Shown: positions 25,031-34,238, numbered from the stretch's first letter. The stretch: DNA of 64,000 nucleotides from UBA7672 sp035995285 (GCA_035995285.1 DASYKO010000118.1:1-64000), one strand, 5' to 3'. The notes: a model not told the origin generated them from the letters alone. Translations and numbers: made by a program.

Positions 25031-26251
25031 TTAGGCCAGAACCTTCTTCAGCGCGGTGGCGGCGCGGTCGAGTTCCCAGTCTTCGCCGACGCACATGCGG
25101 GTCCAGTTTTCGTAGCCAGCCCATGTGCGGCCGACGACCATGACGCCTTCGGCGGCCATCTTCTCAGCGAACACCTTGTTCGGCATGCCGACATCCATGA
25201 AGACGAAGCTCGCCTGCGGATTGGGCGCGTAGGGGCGGCCGGTCGCCTTGACCATTTCGAGGAGCCTGGCGCGGCCCGCCGCGAATTTCGGTTTCATCGC
25301 GGGCACAAATTCCTTGTCGTCGAGCGAGGCCATCGCGGCGACGAGGCCGAGATGGTTGACGCCGCCGAGGCGAACGGCGCCGGCGAGATCCTGCGCCAGC
25401 TCCTTCTGCGCGATACCATAACCGATGCGCTGGCCGGCCATGCCGTAGATCTTGGAGAAGGTGCGGCCGATGATGACGTTCTTCCCGTCACGCACGAGGC
25501 CGGTCATCACGTTGCCGGCGTAGTCATCGCAGAGGTCGAGATAGGCTTCGTCGATAAAGACCGGCGTGGTGGGCGTGGCGTGGGCTTCGGCGAACGCCTT
25601 CAGCTTGGCGGCGCTGACCATGTTGCCGGTCGGGTTGTTGGGGTTGTTGACGTAAATGCCGGTGGTTTTCTTGCTGACCTTGGCGGACATCGCGTCGAGG
25701 TCGATGCCGAACTCTTTCGTCAGCGGCGTCTCGATCACGTGGGCGCCGTAGGTCTTGGCGGCGCGCGGCACGCCTTCATAGGTGGCGACAGAGGTGACGA
25801 GTTCGCCTTTGCCCTTCTGGGAGATCATCTCGCCATAGGCCTGGAGGATGGGAGAGGATCCGTTGGCGATGAATACCTGGGAGTAGTCCACGCCCTCGAT
25901 CGCAGCGATCTTCTTCTGCAGGTCGACGGTCTCGGCGTTGGCGTAGCGGGCCGTGAGGGTGAGCACCTTGCTCATCTCGTCTACCGCCTTTGGCGAGGGG
26001 CCGAACGGGCTTTCGTTAGAGGCGAGAATGGCGGGACCCTTGGGCGCTGGCGGCGTTGCTGCTGCAGGCGTGGGCGCGGCCGTTGCGGTGGGAGAACAAG
26101 CTTGCGCGAGAGCGGTTACGCTGACAGCTGCAGCGCCAACGCCCGCGGCCTTTAGCCAGGCGCGGCGTGCGTGATTGATTGCATCCGGTCCGCCATCGGC
26201 GACCGCGCGCAGAATGCGTTCGGGGATCTTGATGTCTGCCAGGTTCTTCAT
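25031..26251 (-). CDS. Tat-exported histidinol-phosphate-aminotransferase-like PLP enzyme
   Basis: A 406-residue class I/II aminotransferase of the HisC-like fold type I. I chose ATG at 26251 because GGAGG lies 7 bases upstream; the longer frame to 26473 lacks this. The catalytic set is visible: NPNNPTGN, the Asp in FIDEAYLDL, the PLP Lys in GRTFSKIYGMAGQRIGYG, and a C-terminal Arg region (NWTRMCVG). Unusually for this normally cytoplasmic family, the N-terminus carries a twin-arginine type signal (NHARRAWLKAAGVGAAAVS, about residues 27-45) and then ALAQACSP, a weak lipobox, followed by an Ala/Pro/Thr linker. It is therefore predicted to be periplasmic, possibly lipid-anchored. Substrate unknown. 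It is monocistronic, with its own terminator. Confidence 0.85.
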   Translation of the reverse strand: MKNLADIKIPERILRAVADGGPDAINHARRAWLKAAGVGAAAVSVTALAQACSPTATAAPTPAAATPPAPKGPAILASNESPFGPSPKAVDEMSKVLTLTARYANAETVDLQKKIAAIEGVDYSQVFIANGSSPILQAYGEMISQKGKGELVTSVATYEGVPRAAKTYGAHVIETPLTKEFGIDLDAMSAKVSKKTTGIYVNNPNNPTGNMVSAAKLKAFAEAHATPTTPVFIDEAYLDLCDDYAGNVMTGLVRDGKNVIIGRTFSKIYGMAGQRIGYGIAQKELAQDLAGAVRLGGVNHLGLVAAMASLDDKEFVPAMKPKFAAGRARLLEMVKATGRPYAPNPQASFVFMDVGMPNKVFAEKMAAEGVMVVGRTWAGYENWTRMCVGEDWELDRAATALKKVLA

Positions 26252-27121
26252 GGGCCAACCTCCAATGGCGCGGGGGAGCGCGTGATGTCTGGCCGGGCGA
26301 TCCTCAGAACGAAATCTCGCCTGAAGCGGCGCGCCCGATTCCAGAGTTGTTTCCGTTACGGACCTCACCGCGCGGCTGGTCAACGAAAGGATATGACATT
26401 CGCTTCTTATCTTCTTCCCGGGCGTGCGAATGCCGAAGCGCGCGGCGCCGCCGCTGAAAATCCGCGCGCGCAAAAATGCAGCGCCTGCTTTTCAGTCAGA
26501 GGAAATGCGAGTGACCAGAGAGCAGTGCGGCGCGCGCTGAGTCATAGAGTACGAGCTTCATCAGCGCGCTTCGAGCACGCGTGGCTCTCCGAGTTCGCGG
26601 ACGAGATGGCGCCGCGAGCGATGTGGTCATGCTTAACGTCACGCTCGTCCGGCGCCCGGGCGATGGTCGCGGCGTTTGGCGCTCGCGCTCAATTGATGAG
26701 CAGCGCTGACTCTGCTGGATGGTTCGCGGGCAAGTGCGAACGAAAACTGCGCAAACAGGTGGTCGTTGCGTCCGCGGCCCTCGCCGATTGACGAGCGATT
26801 GGGCGAACGCGCCCAATCGCTCGTCAGGCACAGAGAGATTTTCCGCTCTTTTTGCTCTCGCAGCTTCTGCCTTATGGTGCGCTGCAGCAGACCTGTCATA
26901 GTTCGGTTCAGCGATGGTCAAACATGGCATCGGGCGGCTGCGTGTGCAGTTCCGCCTTAAAGGTATTTGTATTTTCGAAGTATAGACGACAAATCATTTG
27001 GCAGAAAGCTGATTCTGACCTTGGAAAGACTGTTCTGTCTCGACCTGTGACCGACTGAAATTCCTTACTCCCCTTCACGGATGGCCGGATTTGTTCGGTC
27101 TTTTTCTTGGCGGGGTAATCC
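26252..27121. other. 870-base gene-free region with long hairpin
   Basis: No convincing gene lies here. The two longest frames (26171-26791 plus, 26496-26930 minus) are Arg/Ala/Ser-rich, match no family I know, and one ends inside the hairpin. The stretch from about 26940 to 27060 is clearly more AT-rich than its surroundings and probably holds the promoter of the downstream TonB receptor. The one strong structure is the 17-bp hairpin at 26789-26826. Confidence 0.6.
26789..26826. repeat. Perfect 17-bp inverted repeat with AACG loop
   Basis: TGACGAGCGATTGGGCG at 26789-26805 and its exact complement at 26810-26826 flank a 4-base AACG loop. No T-run follows directly; a TTTTT occurs about 24 bases downstream on the plus strand. 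It lies in the middle of the gene-free region, about 300 bases before the TonB receptor. Such a long perfect stem is not expected by chance. A small RNA, a remnant repeat or an operator are possible; none is shown. Confidence 0.8.
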
Positions 27122-29719
27122 ATGAAATCGCATCTTCTCTACTCTCGGCTGGTGACGGCGGCGGCTCTTGCGACGCTTGGGGCGGGTCAGGCGCTCGCCC
27201 AATCCGCGCCAGCGCCAGAGGTTCTTGCCGATACGACCGCCGCAGACGTCCCGGTAGACCAGCAGAACCAGGACAAGGCGGAGATCATCATTGTCACCGG
27301 CACTCGGGTGACGGGGCTGGTGGCTGCGGACAGTCCGGCGCCGATCCAGGTGTTGGATATCGGCACGCTCGAGGATGTTGGCCAGCCGGACCTGATCCAG
27401 GCATTGGCGCAGAACATTCCATCCCTCACCGCGCAGGCCTTCGGCGGCGACACGGCGGCGCTGACGCTCTCTGCAAAGCTGCGCGGCGTCAGCCCCAACC
27501 ATGCGCTGGTGCTGGTCAACGGCAAGCGGCGGCATGGCACGGCGAACCTCGCCGTTCTCGGGGGGCCTTATCAAGGCGGGGCGGGCGCAGACCTTAACTT
27601 CATTCCCGTTGCATCGATCGACCACGTGGAAGTTCTGCTCGATGGCGCGGCGGCGCAGTATGGATCGGACGCCATCGCGGGCGTCATCAACATCATCCAG
27701 AAGACCGCGGATTCCGGTGGCTCGATCACGGCCTCAGGCGGCATGTATTTCGACGGCGGCGGCGAGACGGGCGACCTCACCGGCAGCGCGGGCTGGAAGC
27801 CGTTTGACAACGCCTTCGTCAACTTCGCGTTCGAAACCAAGTTCCATGATTTCTCATTCCGCGGCGATTTCGATCCGCGTGTGGTGGACGGGCCCTGGAA
27901 CACTGGCCTAACCAACAGCCCGGCGCGTAGCTATCCGCAGATCTTCTCGCATCCCGATTGGCCGTATGTGAACCGCATTGCGGGTGATCCGCAGTACCGG
28001 CTCAATGTCGGGACTTACAACGCCGGCATGGACATTTCGGACACGCTGCACATCTACACGTTCGGATCGTACGGCTTCAAGAAGGCGCAGGCGCACGAGA
28101 ACTTCCGCCTGCCCAACGTGGTCACCGGCAAGCTTGCGACCGACATCCCCTTCCCGCTCGGCTTCGATCCGCGCGAAGGGTCGGTCGAACAGGACTACCA
28201 GATCGCAACCGGCATCAAGGGCGAGGCCGGCCCGCTGCGCTGGGATCTCTCGACGACCTATGGCGAGGACAAGGTCAAGATTTCCGTCCTCAACACGGCG
28301 AACGCGGACTTCTACAAGGACACGTCCGTGCTCGCGACCGGCACGACGCCTTACATTCCGGGATATAGCCCGCGCAACGTTCTCGCGGGCTCGTTCCACT
28401 CCACCCAGTGGACCACGACACTCGACGGCGCCTACGAAGTCGACATGGGCTGGTCCGAGCCGATGACGCTCGCAGCCGGGATCGAGTATCGCGAAGACGG
28501 ATACCAGCTCGGCGCGGGCAATCCGGTCTCTTACTACAAGGGCGGCACGCAATCCTTCTACGGCTTTGCACCCGTCAACGCGACCGACGCCAGCCGCACA
28601 TCATCGGCGGTGTATTTCGACGTGGCGGCCAAGCCCCTGCCCCAGCTCACGCTTGATGCCGCCGTGCGCTACGGCGATTTCAGCGACTTTGGCAGCACGA
28701 CGGTCGGCAAACTCACGGCGCGGTGGGATTTCAACGACAGTTTCGCAGTGCGCGGCACGGCCTCCACCGGCTTCCGCGCGCCGACGCTGGCGGAGGGGTA
28801 TTATGCCGGCATCAACGTTTCGCCGACCTCCATCTCAGGCCAGCTGCCGCCCAACTCTCCGGGCGCCTCGCTGATCGGCATCAACGGGTTGGACCCGGAG
28901 GAATCGACAAACTTCTCGATCGGCTTCGTCGCCCACCCGATCCCGCGACTTACGGCAACGCTGGATGTCTACCAGATCTCGATCGACGACCGCATCGTCG
29001 GTTCCGGCTCGCTGCTTGGCGCATCATCGAACCCGGCAAGCCTTGTCTCGCCCTCGGTCGTCGCGGCGATCCAGGCCAACGGCGTGATTATCGATAGCTC
29101 GATCTTCTCCAACCCGAGCTGGAGCATCGGCGCATCGGTCTTCACCAACGGCCTCGATACCGAAACCAACGGCGCGGATTTCGTGTTGACCTATTCCTCG
29201 GATTTCGGCGCCTTCGGCGATGTGGACTGGACGGCCTCCGCCAACTGGACCGACACGGAGGTTACCCGGATCGCCCCACCCCCGTCGCAGCTTTCGGGCG
29301 GCGTGGTGCTGTTCGATACGGAGGCGCTCTCCAACCTGCAGACCACCTCGCCGGAATACCGCGTGATGGCAGGCGCGATCTGGGCCCTCGGAGACTACTC
29401 GGCCAACCTGAAGGCCACATATTACGGCCAGTCCTGGGGCATGTCTCTCGACAGCTTCGGCACGCCGACCTACCGCAAGACGTCCATCGATCCGCAGCTC
29501 ATCCTTGACCTGTCGCTGAGCTACGCGGTTGGCGATTCCTGGGACATCACCATTGGCGCCAACAATATCACCAACGAGTACCCGGACGAGATCAACGCGC
29601 TGCAGCGGGCGCACAGGCTTGCGCAAAACTCCAACGCCTATGTGACCAAGTATCCGAGCTCTTCTCCCTTCGGGATCAATGGCGGCTACTACTACAGCAA
29701 GCTCACCTACAGCTTTTAG
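27122..29719 (+). CDS. TonB-dependent outer-membrane receptor
   Basis: An 865-residue receptor. It has a signal peptide (ending GAGQALAQS), a TonB-box-like EIIIVTGTRV (about residue 55) and a plug domain (about 60-185, with IQALAQNIPSL, VNGKRRHG, VEVLLDGAAAQYGSDAIAGVINI). A barrel follows, ending TYSF with the C-terminal aromatic residue needed for assembly. No STN domain. It belongs to a different receptor subgroup from the two at the left end. It stands just before the TauE/SafE permease and the sugar-oxidation locus, so import of a glycoside is possible, but nothing in the sequence fixes the substrate. Confidence 0.93.
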   Translation: MKSHLLYSRLVTAAALATLGAGQALAQSAPAPEVLADTTAADVPVDQQNQDKAEIIIVTGTRVTGLVAADSPAPIQVLDIGTLEDVGQPDLIQALAQNIPSLTAQAFGGDTAALTLSAKLRGVSPNHALVLVNGKRRHGTANLAVLGGPYQGGAGADLNFIPVASIDHVEVLLDGAAAQYGSDAIAGVINIIQKTADSGGSITASGGMYFDGGGETGDLTGSAGWKPFDNAFVNFAFETKFHDFSFRGDFDPRVVDGPWNTGLTNSPARSYPQIFSHPDWPYVNRIAGDPQYRLNVGTYNAGMDISDTLHIYTFGSYGFKKAQAHENFRLPNVVTGKLATDIPFPLGFDPREGSVEQDYQIATGIKGEAGPLRWDLSTTYGEDKVKISVLNTANADFYKDTSVLATGTTPYIPGYSPRNVLAGSFHSTQWTTTLDGAYEVDMGWSEPMTLAAGIEYREDGYQLGAGNPVSYYKGGTQSFYGFAPVNATDASRTSSAVYFDVAAKPLPQLTLDAAVRYGDFSDFGSTTVGKLTARWDFNDSFAVRGTASTGFRAPTLAEGYYAGINVSPTSISGQLPPNSPGASLIGINGLDPEESTNFSIGFVAHPIPRLTATLDVYQISIDDRIVGSGSLLGASSNPASLVSPSVVAAIQANGVIIDSSIFSNPSWSIGASVFTNGLDTETNGADFVLTYSSDFGAFGDVDWTASANWTDTEVTRIAPPPSQLSGGVVLFDTEALSNLQTTSPEYRVMAGAIWALGDYSANLKATYYGQSWGMSLDSFGTPTYRKTSIDPQLILDLSLSYAVGDSWDITIGANNITNEYPDEINALQRAHRLAQNSNAYVTKYPSSSPFGINGGYYYSKLTYSF

Positions 29720-29746
29720 GGCCGTGAATTGTGCGACGGGACGCGC

Positions 29747-29771
29747 GCGGCGCCGGATTTCACGGCGCCGC
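29747..29771 (+). terminator. Hairpin after the TonB receptor gene
   Basis: GCGGCGCCG (29747-29755) and CGGCGCCGC (29763-29771) form a 9-bp GC-only stem with a 7-base loop, 28 bases after the stop codon. There is no T-run, so termination efficiency is uncertain. Confidence 0.45.
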
Positions 29772-29896
29772 GGCGGGTTGAGGGATCGTGCAGGGCAGCT
29801 CTGCTTGCCGCGGCGGCTGCCCGGGCATGACGTCGCCACATCGCAGCCGATTCCGGCGCGCCGCGCTGCGAGACAAGCGTCAGCAGGAAGACCAGC

Positions 29897-30808
29897 GTGA
29901 CAGTAAACGAAATTGCATCGGCCTTGTCGCATCCAGACCAATGGATGGCGCCGCCCATGACGGACATGTGGCTTCTGGTGCTGTCGATGCTGGGCGCCGG
30001 GCTGTTTGCGGGGTTCGTCGCCGGCATGTTCGGCATAGGCGGCGGCTTTGTGGTGGTTCCTGCGCTGGCCGCGGTGCTGAGCGTGCTGGGACAGGGCTCG
30101 TCCACGTCCAACGTCATGCATGTGGCGATCGGTACTTCACTGGCGACGATATTCTTTACGTCATTACGGTCGGTACAGGCTCACGCCAAGCGCGGTGCAG
30201 TGGACTGGAAGATCCTGAAGGGCTGGCTGCCCTGGGTGTCCATCGGCGTGATCGGCGGCGTCGTGCTGACGGGCATGATGGATGGCGGTATGCTCAAGAT
30301 CGTGTTCGGCGTCGGCGTGCTGCTGATGGGCATCCACTTCATCTTCCCGCTGCTGGCGAAGAAGAAGGCGGCGGAAGAGAATATGCCCAAGGGGCCGATC
30401 CGGATGGCGCTCGGGTCTTTCCTTGGCGCGTTCTGTTCGCTGCTCGGCATTGGCGGCGGCACGCCTGCCGTGCTGATCATGACTTGGAATGGTGTCGGCA
30501 TTCACCGGGCCGTCGCCACGGCGGCCGGGTTCGGCACGATCATCGCGATTCCCGGCGCGATCGGGAACATGCTGATCGGGCTCAACACGCCCGGCCTGCC
30601 CTTCGGCAGTGTCGGCTATGTGAACCTCATCGCGCTGGGCGCCATCACCGCCATGAGCATCTTCACCGCGCCCCTCGGCGCCGCGGCCGCGCACAGCCTT
30701 GATCCGGTGAAACTCAAGCGCGTGTTTGGCGTCTATCTGATCGTCACCGCCGCCTTCATGCTGAAGGATTTTGTGCCGCATTTCGACTTCGGAACGCGCG
30801 CCCTCTAA
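29897..30808 (+). CDS. TauE/SafE-family sulfite/anion exporter
   Basis: A 303-residue inner-membrane permease with about eight hydrophobic segments and the duplicated family motif: GMFGIGGGFVVVPAL near the N-terminus and LLGIGGGTPAVLIM in the second half. The family exports or imports sulfite, sulfonates or other small organic anions. The GTG start at 29897 follows AGGA by 8 bases; an internal ATG at 29957 is possible. Its role next to the GMC dehydrogenase operon is unknown; transport of an acidic sugar product is one speculation. Confidence 0.88.
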   Translation: MTVNEIASALSHPDQWMAPPMTDMWLLVLSMLGAGLFAGFVAGMFGIGGGFVVVPALAAVLSVLGQGSSTSNVMHVAIGTSLATIFFTSLRSVQAHAKRGAVDWKILKGWLPWVSIGVIGGVVLTGMMDGGMLKIVFGVGVLLMGIHFIFPLLAKKKAAEENMPKGPIRMALGSFLGAFCSLLGIGGGTPAVLIMTWNGVGIHRAVATAAGFGTIIAIPGAIGNMLIGLNTPGLPFGSVGYVNLIALGAITAMSIFTAPLGAAAAHSLDPVKLKRVFGVYLIVTAAFMLKDFVPHFDFGTRAL

Positions 30809-30949
30809 TCATGCAGTAATTGGACGGAGCGCCTCGACGCTGCGTCAATGCCGCAAAGCGGCAGCGCAAATGCTGTCTGGCGGGGCGGAAGGTTCTGCGT
30901 CAATCTTCCAGCGCGCCGACAGAAGCGCAGCAGAACCGGTGGAAACCCC

Positions 30950-32683
30950 ATGGAAAAACTCAGCTCCGCTTCGCGCGAAGAACGCACCTTTGACGCCATC
31001 GTGGTCGGCAGCGGCATCAGCGGAGGCTGGGCGGCGAAGGAGCTGACCGAGAAGGGGCTCAAGACGCTGGTGCTCGAGCGCGGGCGCGATGTGAAGCACG
31101 GCAAGGACTACAAGACATTCGGGATGAACCCATGGGACTTCCGCTATTACGGCGGGCGCACGCCGCAGGCGGAGATCGACAAGCATTATTTCAAGCAGGT
31201 GCGCACGGGCTACACGGTCAACGACGCGTGGAATCATTTCTTCGTCAAGGATGACGAGCATCCCTATACCGAGAAGAGCCGCTTCGACTGGATCCGCGGC
31301 TATCAGGTCGGTGGGCGGTCGCTCACCTGGGGACGGCAGAGCTATCGCCACAGCGATCTCGACTTCGAGGCGAACGCCAAGGAAGGCGTCGGCGCCGACT
31401 GGCCGATCCGCTATGCCGACATCGCGCCGTGGTACGACCATGTCGAAAAATGGATCGGGGTCAGCGGCCAGAATGAAGGCTTGCCGCATCTGCCGGACGG
31501 GCAGTTCCAGCCGCCGATGGAAATGAACGTCGTCGAGAAGTCGTTCAAGGGAAAGGTCGAACAGCGCTTCCCGGAACGCCGCATCACGATGGGCCGCACG
31601 GCTCACCTCACCCAGCCGACGGATGAGCAGAAGAAGCTCGGCCGCGGGACATGCCAGGCGCGCAATTTGTGCATGCGAGGCTGTGCGTTCGGCGCGTATT
31701 TCTCCTCGAACGGGGCGACGCTGATTGCGGCCGACCACACGGGCAACATGACGCTGCAGCCGAACTCGGTGGTCACGGAGATCATCTTCGATCCCAAGGC
31801 CAACAAGGCGACAGGCGTGCGGGTGCGCGATGCCGAGACGAAGGAGGAGACGGAATACTACGCCAAGGTGATCTTCGTTTGCGCCTCTACGCTCAACTCC
31901 GCCCAGCTCATGCTGATGTCGGCGAGCGACCGCTTCCCGAATGGCTTCGGGAATGACTCGGACCAGCTCGGCCGCAATGTGATGGACCACCATTTCCTCG
32001 TCGGCGCGCAGGCGGACATCGATGGGTATGACGATCGGTACTATGCCGGGCGCAGGCCGACGGGCATCTACATTCCGCGCTTCCGCAACCTGAGCGATCC
32101 CAAGACGAAGCAAAAGGATTTCACACGCGGCTATGGCTATCAGGGCGGCGCAAGCCGCACAGGCTGGCAGCGGCTCGTCGCCGAGATGGGCTTCGGCAAG
32201 GAGATGAAGGACGAGATGGAGGAGGCGGGCAACTGGACGATGGGCATCACCGCCTTCGGCGAGATGCTGGCCAACCCGAACAACCGCGTGACGCTGAACA
32301 AGAATGTCAGGGATATTCACGATCTTCCGACGCTCACCATGGATGTGAAGATCGGGCAGAACGAGCTCAACATGCGCAAGGACATGCAGTCCTCGGCCGT
32401 CGAGATGATGGAAGCGGCCGGGTTCAAGAATGTGAAGGGCTTCGACCGCACCTACGCGCCCGGGCTTGGTATTCACGAGATGGGGACCGCCCGGATGGGC
32501 AGGGATCCCAAGACGTCCGTGCTGAACTCGTGGGCGGCGGTTCATGCCTGCAAGAACGTCTATGTGACGGATGGATCGTTCATGACGTCTGCAGCCTGCG
32601 TGAACCCGTCGCTGACCTACATGGCGATCACGGCGCGCGCGGCGGACCATGCCGTGACATCACTGAAGCGCGGCGAGATCTAG
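30950..32683 (+). CDS. GMC oxidoreductase, glucoside-3-dehydrogenase/FAD-GDH-like large subunit (copy 1)
   Basis: A 577-residue flavoprotein dehydrogenase. ATG at 30950 is chosen: GGTGGA precedes it and the flavin motif begins soon after; the frame is open upstream. FAD-binding motif VVGSGISGGWAAKEL (about residue 18). A cysteine trio C-x5-C-x3-C (about residues 235, 241, 245; TCQARNLCMRGC) matches the spacing of the 3Fe-4S ligands of bacterial FAD-dependent glucose dehydrogenase. Catalytic His in LGIHEMGTARMG and Asn in CVNPSLTYMA at the C-terminus. It has no signal peptide and is probably carried through Tat by the partner subunit encoded 9 bases downstream. Expected reaction: oxidation of a sugar hydroxyl, often C3 of a glycoside, in the periplasm. 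The donor sugar is unknown. Confidence 0.93.
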   Translation: MEKLSSASREERTFDAIVVGSGISGGWAAKELTEKGLKTLVLERGRDVKHGKDYKTFGMNPWDFRYYGGRTPQAEIDKHYFKQVRTGYTVNDAWNHFFVKDDEHPYTEKSRFDWIRGYQVGGRSLTWGRQSYRHSDLDFEANAKEGVGADWPIRYADIAPWYDHVEKWIGVSGQNEGLPHLPDGQFQPPMEMNVVEKSFKGKVEQRFPERRITMGRTAHLTQPTDEQKKLGRGTCQARNLCMRGCAFGAYFSSNGATLIAADHTGNMTLQPNSVVTEIIFDPKANKATGVRVRDAETKEETEYYAKVIFVCASTLNSAQLMLMSASDRFPNGFGNDSDQLGRNVMDHHFLVGAQADIDGYDDRYYAGRRPTGIYIPRFRNLSDPKTKQKDFTRGYGYQGGASRTGWQRLVAEMGFGKEMKDEMEEAGNWTMGITAFGEMLANPNNRVTLNKNVRDIHDLPTLTMDVKIGQNELNMRKDMQSSAVEMMEAAGFKNVKGFDRTYAPGLGIHEMGTARMGRDPKTSVLNSWAAVHACKNVYVTDGSFMTSAACVNPSLTYMAITARAADHAVTSLKRGEI

Positions 32684-32692
32684 GAGAACGCC

Positions 32693-33283
32693 ATGATGGA
32701 TAGACGCGAACTTCTCAATCGTGCAGCCCTGCTCCTCGGCGGAGCGCTTTCATCGGGAACGGTCGCCGGTGTTCTGGCCGGATGCGTGTCCACGCCGCAA
32801 GGCGACACAGCCGCTAAGACATTCCTCACCGCAGACGAGATGCGCATCGTGACCGCGATGTCCGAGCAGATCATTCCGCGCACGGACACGCCCGGGGCAA
32901 TCGACGCCGGCGTGCCTTCCTATGTCGATCGGATGCTGGCGGGATATTACACGGACCGCGAGCGCGATATCTTCCGGCAAGGGATGCGGTCGGTGACGAC
33001 CGATGCGGCGGAGCTTGCGGGAAAGCATTTCGTCGAGCTGTCTACCGAGCAGCAGGTCTCGCTGATGAAGGAGTATGACCGACTCGCCTACGACCAGAAC
33101 CGCCGCGTCGCCGCCGATCCGAAACAACCGCCGCACTTCTTCCGGCTGGTGAAGGAGCTCACGATTGTCGGCTACTGCACATCCGAGCCCGGTGCGACGA
33201 AGTTCCTGAAATATGCGGCAGTGCCTGGGCCGTATCGCGGAGACATTCCGTACGCCGAAATCGGCAAGGCGTGGCAAAGCTGA
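32693..33283 (+). CDS. Gluconate 2-dehydrogenase subunit 3 family protein, Tat lipoprotein (copy 1)
   Basis: A 196-residue small subunit of a membrane-associated sugar dehydrogenase. The N-terminus is a twin-arginine signal (MDRRELLNRAALLLGG) with a lipobox ending LAGC at about residue 31, then the subunit-3 domain (FLTADEMRIVTAMSEQIIPRTDTPGA). This subunit supplies the export signal for the GMC partner and anchors it. Start may be ATG at 32693 or 32696. It is followed by a bidirectional hairpin before the convergent small-protein operon. Confidence 0.9.
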   Translation: MMDRRELLNRAALLLGGALSSGTVAGVLAGCVSTPQGDTAAKTFLTADEMRIVTAMSEQIIPRTDTPGAIDAGVPSYVDRMLAGYYTDRERDIFRQGMRSVTTDAAELAGKHFVELSTEQQVSLMKEYDRLAYDQNRRVAADPKQPPHFFRLVKELTIVGYCTSEPGATKFLKYAAVPGPYRGDIPYAEIGKAWQS

Positions 33284-33329
33284 TCGGCGCGACCTCGAAC
33301 CGCAAGCAAGGTTGAGATCAGCGCCGATC
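33282..33329. terminator. Nested stem-loop between convergent genes
   Basis: GATCGGCGC (33282-33290) pairs with GCGCCGATC (33321-33329). Inside it CTCGAACC pairs with GGTTGAG with one bulged base. The structure begins at the stop codon of the subunit-3 gene and lies 11 bases past the stop of the convergent 26-residue gene, so it could stop transcription from both sides. No clear T-run is present. Confidence 0.5.
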
Positions 33330-33340
33330 GTAACGCTGGA

Positions 33341-33421
33341 TTACCAGTGGTGTGTGCACAGCCCGAGCAGAAGAATGAAGGGCAGCGGCACGCCGAGGAA
33401 GAACAACAGAACCGAGCGCAT
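33341..33421 (-). CDS. 26-residue membrane peptide
   Basis: Reading MRSVLLFFLGVPLPFILLLG then LCTHHW, followed by TAA. It starts 1 base after the stop of the 239-residue membrane protein gene, an arrangement suggesting translational coupling. A single hydrophobic segment with a double-proline-like kink (VPLP) and a His-His-Trp tail makes it look like a genuine small membrane protein. I recall similar tiny ORFs in other alphaproteobacteria but cannot confirm that here. Function unknown. Confidence 0.7.
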   Translation of the reverse strand: MRSVLLFFLGVPLPFILLLGLCTHHW

Positions 33422-33422
33422 G

Positions 33423-34142
33423 TCAGACGCCTCCCGGAGGTTTGGTGCCTGCGGGAGCTACATAAACGCCGCGCACGCGAGATGCGAACATTTCCCAACG
33501 AACATTCTTGTCGCGGTGATGCCCGCCTGAATGCGCGCCATAGAAGGCTGCAACGGCGCCCACGAGCAGCGATGCGGCCGAGATGAAGGCTGCGATGACT
33601 GACCATTTGCGAGCGAGTTCAGCACGCGCTTCCGTTGCGCTGGGATCATTGTCAGGGGCCTTGGCGCGTTCCTGCGCCGCTGATTGATCTGCGCCCCGCT
33701 CCACGACACGGCTGACGCTGGCGGAAATCTGGTCCTGCGGGGTGCGTGCAGCAGCTCCAAGGCCGCCGATGCCGACGAACGCAATTACGCCCGCGGCTAG
33801 AACGCCTACGGACCACGTCACCAGTCCATGCAATCCGTCGCGGACATCGACCTCATGCTCGCTTGCGCCCGGCGCGCGAGCGCGCAGACGTGCGGTCGCA
33901 TAGCCGCCGATGAAGAACGCCGTGACCTGGACCCAGAGGAGGTAGAGCCCAGCGGCGATTGCAAAGGCTGCCGGCTCCATTCCCTCTCCGTCATACGGCG
34001 AGGCGAAGCTGAGCCCGAGGGCTGCTCCGAATCCCAACAGGATCACACCTACTGCCGTGGCGATCGACGCCCCGGCGAACACTGCGCCCCACTCCACATT
34101 GGAGCGTGGAACGCCCGGTTCTGGTCCCGCGACGACTTCCAT
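33423..34142 (-). CDS. Multi-span membrane protein of unknown function
   Basis: A 239-residue inner-membrane protein. Four or five hydrophobic segments: about residues 17-40 (WGAVFAGASIATAVGVILL), 57-80, 107-130, a hydrophilic charged stretch at about 135-180, and a last span at about 185-205. The C-terminal tail is basic. I do not recognise a named family. It is the middle gene of a three-gene set with tiny membrane peptides on both sides; its ATG overlaps the stop of the upstream 24-residue gene by one base. An EcfG-like promoter precedes the set, suggesting a general-stress function. Confidence 0.78.
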   Translation of the reverse strand: MEVVAGPEPGVPRSNVEWGAVFAGASIATAVGVILLGFGAALGLSFASPYDGEGMEPAAFAIAAGLYLLWVQVTAFFIGGYATARLRARAPGASEHEVDVRDGLHGLVTWSVGVLAAGVIAFVGIGGLGAAARTPQDQISASVSRVVERGADQSAAQERAKAPDNDPSATEARAELARKWSVIAAFISAASLLVGAVAAFYGAHSGGHHRDKNVRWEMFASRVRGVYVAPAGTKPPGGV

Positions 34143-34216
34143 CAGCGCAGACCCACAAACGAGAGCACTGCCAGGACCACGACGACAAGACCGACAATAT
34201 AGATGACGTTGTTCAT
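34142..34216 (-). CDS. 24-residue membrane peptide, first gene of small-protein operon
   Basis: Reading MNNVIYIVGLVVVVLAVL then SFVGLR, TGA. GGAG lies 6 bases before the ATG. The peptide is one membrane segment with a short polar N-terminus and ends in an FVGLR motif. Its stop codon shares a base with the next start codon, giving tight coupling. Together with the promoter just upstream this makes a strong case for a translated small protein. Function unknown. Confidence 0.75.
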   Translation of the reverse strand: MNNVIYIVGLVVVVLAVLSFVGLR

Positions 34217-34238
34217 GTGCGACTCCGATCAGGGCCAG

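Noticed and set aside
26171..26791. 206-codon plus-strand frame in the gene desert
   Set aside because: Begins inside the aminotransferase gene, ends in the hairpin, Arg/Ala/Ser-rich, no motif or ribosome site.
26496..26930. 144-codon minus-strand frame in the gene desert
   Set aside because: Composition not protein-like and covers the 17-bp hairpin; no ribosome site.
30845..32650. 601-codon minus-strand frame
   Set aside because: Exact antisense of GMC copy 1; no ribosome site or motif.
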